A stretch of DNA of 64,000 nt from Tractidigestivibacter montrealensis (GTDB lineage: Bacteria; Actinomycetota; Coriobacteriia; Coriobacteriales; Atopobiaceae): contig NZ_JANSKA010000002.1 in NCBI RefSeq assembly GCF_024741235.1, positions 124,001-188,000 on the forward strand, given 5' to 3'. A program made the position numbers and the translations under genes. Positions 60,780-64,000 of this stretch are shown in pieces. The notes under the pieces were generated by a model. It did no database searches, was not told where the DNA came from, and saw nothing but the letters and a program-made list of their open reading frames with translations. The first letter of the stretch is position 1, and each line of letters begins with the position of its first letter.

Positions 60780-61763
60780 ATGCGACTGCGATATGATGGG
60801 CGAGAAATCCCGGTGTCACGGCGTTGTGCGGGAGGAGCCCTGCTCCAGAGAAGAGAATTCCTGCGCCTCTCGGCGCTCCTCGGCCTTGGCCTCCTGTCAG
60901 GCTGCGCCGCGCAGCCAGATGCGGACGCCCCGTCGGAGCAGCCGACAAGCGCGCCGGCCGTGTCCTTCTCGGCAGACGGCGCCGCAGCGCGCGTTGTCGC
61001 CGGGACTCGCTCGCTCGCCCAGATGGCGATTCTTGCCGGCATGCCGCCCGTGGGCGTGACCGAGGACGCCACGGACCTCGACGGCCTTCCCCAAGACGTG
61101 GCGACCGTGGGTACCGCCGCGCATTCCAGCCTCGAGAAGATCGTCGAGCTCGCGCCCACGCTCGTGCTCATCACCGCCGAGGTCCCCGCGCAGAAGGAGC
61201 TGGAGGCCGGCCTCGACGGCGCCGGCATCGCGTGGCGCGACGTCGACGTGAACGGCTTTGGCGACTACGCTGCCCACATGCAGGCGCTCACCGAGATGAG
61301 CGGCCGGGACGACCTCTACCAGGCAAACGTCACGGACGTCTCTGACGCCATAGTCAAGGTCGAGGAGAGCGCCGCAGGCCTCCCGCAGGTGAGCTACCTG
61401 GCGCTTCTCGTCTCGTCGACCAAGGCGAAGGTCGCGAAGGGCGACTACTTTGCCTGCGAGGTCTTTGACAACCTGCAGATGGCAAACGTCGCCGAGGACG
61501 ACAGCTCGCTCGACGACCTCTCCGTCGAGGAAATCGTTGCCGCCGATCCCGACTACGTCTTTGTCATCCCCCGCGGGGACGAGGACGAGGCCAAGGCGGT
61601 CTTCGAGCAGGACTTCCAGGCGCAACCCGCATGGGCGTCCCTGTCTGCGGTCAAGGCAGGCAGGGTCAACGTCTTGCCGAAGGACCTCTTCGAGTACAAG
61701 CCAAACGAGCGCTGGGCAGAGGCCTACTCCTACATCCCCGACCTTCGCGAGCAAGAGAGGTAG
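60780..61763 (+). CDS. Iron-siderophore/cobalamin-type ABC transporter binding lipoprotein
   Basis: A 327-residue class III binding protein (FepB/BtuF fold) with VGVTEDATDLDGLPQDVATVG and SLEKIVELAPTLVLIT, then a long bridging helix. The N-terminal QRREFLRLSALLGLGLLSGC has a twin-Arg pair and a lipobox ending at Cys42, so it is probably a Tat-exported lipoprotein. The start lacks a ribosome site and could be further in. Four bases separate it from the permease. Confidence 0.85.
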   Translation: MRLRYDGREIPVSRRCAGGALLQRREFLRLSALLGLGLLSGCAAQPDADAPSEQPTSAPAVSFSADGAAARVVAGTRSLAQMAILAGMPPVGVTEDATDLDGLPQDVATVGTAAHSSLEKIVELAPTLVLITAEVPAQKELEAGLDGAGIAWRDVDVNGFGDYAAHMQALTEMSGRDDLYQANVTDVSDAIVKVEESAAGLPQVSYLALLVSSTKAKVAKGDYFACEVFDNLQMANVAEDDSSLDDLSVEEIVAADPDYVFVIPRGDEDEAKAVFEQDFQAQPAWASLSAVKAGRVNVLPKDLFEYKPNERWAEAYSYIPDLREQER

Positions 61764-61767
61764 CCAC

Positions 61768-62829
61768 ATGGCCCATGGGCGAGAGGGTACAAGCGAGAGG
61801 AGCCGCTGGGCGTGCGTTCTGGGCGTCGTGGCGCTTGTGCTCGTCTCGTTTGCCTCGCTCCTTTGGGGCACCGCGGCCCTGGGCACGCGCGACGCGCTCC
61901 AGACGCTCGCGGCCCTTCCCTCCGGCGGTACCGCGGACGCCACTGCCACACTCGTCCTCCTGAGCGTGCGCCTTCCCCGTGTGTTAGCGGGCGTGTGCTG
62001 CGGTGCAGCGCTTGCCTGCTCCGGTCTGCTCCTTCAGGCCTCGCTCGATAACGACCTTGCGTCGCCGGGCGTGATGGGTGTCAACTCCGGGGCGGGCCTG
62101 CTCTGGCTCGTGGCGGCACTCTGGATGCCAGGACATCCGGTGCTCCGGCAAGCCATGGCCTTTGTCGGCGCGCTTCTCGCCACGCTTTTGGTCTACCTGG
62201 TGTCGCGCCGTGCTGGTACCAGTCGCGGGACCGTGGTCCTTGCGGGCGTCGCCGTCTCGAGCCTCATGAGCGCTGCCATCGACGCCATTGTGGTCGTGTA
62301 GCCCGAGTCGGTTACGGACCGCGTGTCCTTCACGCTGGGCGGCCTCTCGGGCGTTACCTACCAGAGCCTGGCACTCTGCGTGCCCGCCCTCTTGGTGGCG
62401 CTTGTTGCGGGGGCCTATCTCGGTCGCGGCATAGACCTCCTTGCGCTGGGGGACGAGGCCGCGCACGGCCTTGGCCTCGGCGTACGCGCCTGCAGACTTG
62501 GCACCATCGCCTGCGCGGCGCTTCTGGCCGCCTCGGCTGTCTCGATCTGCGGCCTTCTCAGCTTTATGGGCCTCATCGTCCCCAACCTGGTGCGCATGTG
62601 GGCACGTCCCACAACCCGTCAGGGTCTCGCGCTCTGCGCCCTGTGGGGAGCTGCGCTTCTGGTTGCGTGCGACCTCGTGGCGCGGACCATCGCGTTTCCC
62701 TACGAGCTGCCGGTTGGCCTGGTTCTTGCGCTTCTCGGCGCGCCGTTCTTCATGGCGCTCCTGGCACGGCGCGGGCGCAAGCACGGCTCGCACTCCATGG
62801 CGGCGGGTCGTGGGGGTGAGGCCGCGTGA
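61768..62829 (+). pseudogene. FecCD-type ABC permease interrupted by an in-frame amber codon
   Basis: Together the frame would encode 353 residues, a normal FecCD permease: LVLLSVRLPRVLAGVCCGAALACSG, PGVMGVNSGAG, then after the stop LGGLSGV, LALGDEAAHGLGL, GLLSFMGLIVPNLVR and ELPVGLVLALLGAPFF. TAG at 62299-62301 interrupts the frame after IDAIVVV; the same frame continues with PESVTDRVSF. Without the stop all conserved parts are intact. It is either a recent nonsense mutation, a sequence error, or a suppressed codon. The stop overlaps the ATPase start. Confidence 0.9.
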
Positions 62830-63587
62830 TTGGTGTGAAGGGCCTCTCGTTTGTGTGCGACGGCGGCTTTTCTCTGGCCGTGGACTCGCTCGAGCTCAAT
62901 GACGGCCAGGTGAGCGCTCTGGTGGGAAAGAATGGCTGCGGCAAGTCAACGCTCCTTCGCTGCCTTGCCGGCGTGCTGCCGCACGAGGGCAGCGTCCTTC
63001 TCGACGGCGTGGAGCTGGGGAGCATCGGCCACAGGGAGCGCGCACGGCACCTGGCCTACCTGCCGCAGGAGCTGGGGTGCCCGCGCATGGACGTCTACAC
63101 CCTGGCCTGCCACGGTCGCTTTGCCACGCTTGGCGCCGTGAGGACCCTGGGCGAGAGGGACCGCCGCCTCGTGCGCGAGGCCATGCAGCTCACGGGAGTG
63201 TGGGGTCTTCGCGACCGGCCCCTCGCGGACGTCTCCGGCGGCGAGCTGCAGCGCGCCTACCTGGCCATGGTTGTCGCGCAGGACGCCGGTACGCTCCTTC
63301 TCGACGAGCCATCCGCGCACCTGGACGCCCACAGGGGCTGGGAGCTTGCGAAGCTGCTGCGGCGCCTTGCAGACGAGGGCCTGGCGGTCGTGGTCGCCAC
63401 GCACGACGTGGAGTCGGCCTCCTCGTTCGCCGACAAGGTCTGCCTCATGGCTGACGGCCGGGTTGTCGCCCAAGGACCGCCTGGTGCCGTTGCCGCGAGC
63501 GGGGCGGTGCCATCGGCACTTGGGGTGGGCGTTGCCGAGCAGGACGACCCCAGGCTTCTGTGGAGGTATGCGCTCGCACGCGCGTGA
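62826..63587 (+). CDS. Iron-siderophore/cobalamin-type ABC transporter ATPase
   Basis: A 253-residue ABC ATPase: Walker A GKNGCGKST (34-42), Q-loop YLPQELG, signature VSGGELQRAYLA, Walker B LLLDEPSAHLD and switch His in VATHDVES. The FecE/BtuD-like length and context with a class III binding protein and FecCD permease define an importer for iron complexes or corrinoids. GTG 62826 overlaps the permease stop by four bases. Confidence 0.93.
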   Translation: MIGVKGLSFVCDGGFSLAVDSLELNDGQVSALVGKNGCGKSTLLRCLAGVLPHEGSVLLDGVELGSIGHRERARHLAYLPQELGCPRMDVYTLACHGRFATLGAVRTLGERDRRLVREAMQLTGVWGLRDRPLADVSGGELQRAYLAMVVAQDAGTLLLDEPSAHLDAHRGWELAKLLRRLADEGLAVVVATHDVESASSFADKVCLMADGRVVAQGPPGAVAASGAVPSALGVGVAEQDDPRLLWRYALARA

Positions 63588-63645
63588 GCCTGCGCTTGAG
63601 ACAGGAAAGGACGTGCGCCCTCGGGCGCGGAAGAGAGGGGAGACC

Positions 63646-64000
63646 ATGGGATACGTGCTTGATGGGGAGGGGCTTGACGGGCTGGTTCGCGAGCTTGCCC
63701 GCGACTACCTCGTCTTTGCGCCGGTCCGCAAGGTGGGCGCTGGCCGCTTCACCGACGTGGACCAGGTGATCTACGACTTCGTGGACAACGCGTCGCAGAT
63801 CGAGCTTGACGCCAAGAGCGACTACTCCTTCAAGGAGCTGCTCACGCCGCTCTCGCAGACGCTTTTCTACTACATCGAGGACCAGGTGCGCGAGGCAGGT
63901 GGCATCGGCGCTGCGGCGACCCCGCCCGCGAGGGGGACGTGCGCGACGTCCTTGTGCTCATGCGTGCCTGCGACCTGCATGGCGTTAAGCGCCTCGACGC
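63646..64000 (+). CDS. asrA: Anaerobic sulfite reductase subunit A, 5' part, with apparent frameshift
   Basis: Begins MGYVLDGEGLDGLVREL behind GAGAGGGGAG and continues YLVFAPVRKVGAGRFTDVDQV, then SDYSFKELLTPLSQTLFYY, which I recognise as AsrA, the iron-sulfur electron-transfer subunit of AsrABC that reduces sulfite to sulfide. After about 63905 the frame loses similarity, while the frame one base back reads DVRDVLVLMRACDLHGVKRLD, the expected AsrA continuation. A single missing base around 63905-63930 explains it. The gene runs off the window. Confidence 0.8.
   Translation, partial: MGYVLDGEGLDGLVRELARDYLVFAPVRKVGAGRFTDVDQVIYDFVDNASQIELDAKSDYSFKELLTPLSQTLFYYIEDQVREAGGIGAAATPPARGTCATSLCSCVPATCMALSAST

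Noticed and set aside
62299-62301. Pyrrolysine or programmed readthrough at the amber codon
   Set aside because: No PYLIS-like structure or pyl genes are visible, and the permease family needs no special residue there; mutation or error is simpler.

Overview
The window is high-G+C Gram-positive chromosomal DNA with GTG/TTG starts, strong GGAGG-type ribosome sites and G/C-ending codons. The division gene set (ftsZ, sepF, yggT, divIVA, mraZ; no ftsA), a tail-bearing DivIVA, mannose-PTS-type DUF956 proteins, paired YhgE/Pip proteins and an anaerobic sulfite reductase gene point to an anaerobic actinobacterium of the Coriobacteriia, probably Atopobiaceae/Olsenella-like. That placement is inference; there is no rRNA gene here.

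Layout. 1-600: the 3' end of one DUF956 (ManO-like) gene and a second family member. 889-7194: efp, asp23, nusB, xseB, tlyA, nadK, recN and a bacterial-type PARG, mostly overlapping. 7689-10268: pyrG and xerD. 11109-31077: a long cell wall and division cluster, mraZ-rsmH-ftsL-ftsI-murF-mraY-murD-ftsW-murG-murC-murB-ftsQ-ftsZ-pgeF-yggS-sepF-proC-yggT-divIVA, lacking murE and ftsA, starting behind an array of MraZ-type boxes and ending at a strong terminator. 31140-33070: a small accessory island with tandem repeats, a type II tracrRNA-like sequence embedded in the 3' end of a 116-codon gene, a three-repeat CRISPR array and an orphan antitoxin-like gene, with no cas gene. 33073-36776: a DNA-repair radical SAM pair, an atypical hypothetical gene and one copy of a ~140 bp repeat (the other copy is near 7.4 kb). 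36891-37252: RNase P RNA. 37369-44902: PTS IIA, YigZ, a HAD phosphatase, two PepC-type aminopeptidases, a 5'-truncated SDR, MarR and CCA-adding enzyme. 45040-45210: tRNA-Gln(CTG) and tRNA-Glu(CTC). 45410-54885: sdaA, gltX, a YhgE/Pip pair with a divergent TetR. 55026-60581: metK, a nested inverted-repeat element, an alpha/beta hydrolase, a lower-G+C KAP NTPase and a ferredoxin-domain aldo/keto reductase. 60780-64000: an iron/cobalamin-type ABC transporter whose permease has an in-frame amber codon, then asrA with an apparent frameshift, cut by the window end.

How it works together. Most of the window is housekeeping: peptidoglycan precursor synthesis (MurF, MraY, MurD, MurG, MurC, MurB), septal synthesis (FtsW, FtsI, FtsL, FtsQ) and Z-ring assembly and anchoring (FtsZ, SepF), with DivIVA at poles and septa. 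The novelty lies in the noncoding and accessory parts: the cas-less CRISPR/tracrRNA locus with its overlapping gene, several distinct palindromic elements, the MraZ operator array, and two adjacent disrupted genes at the right end.
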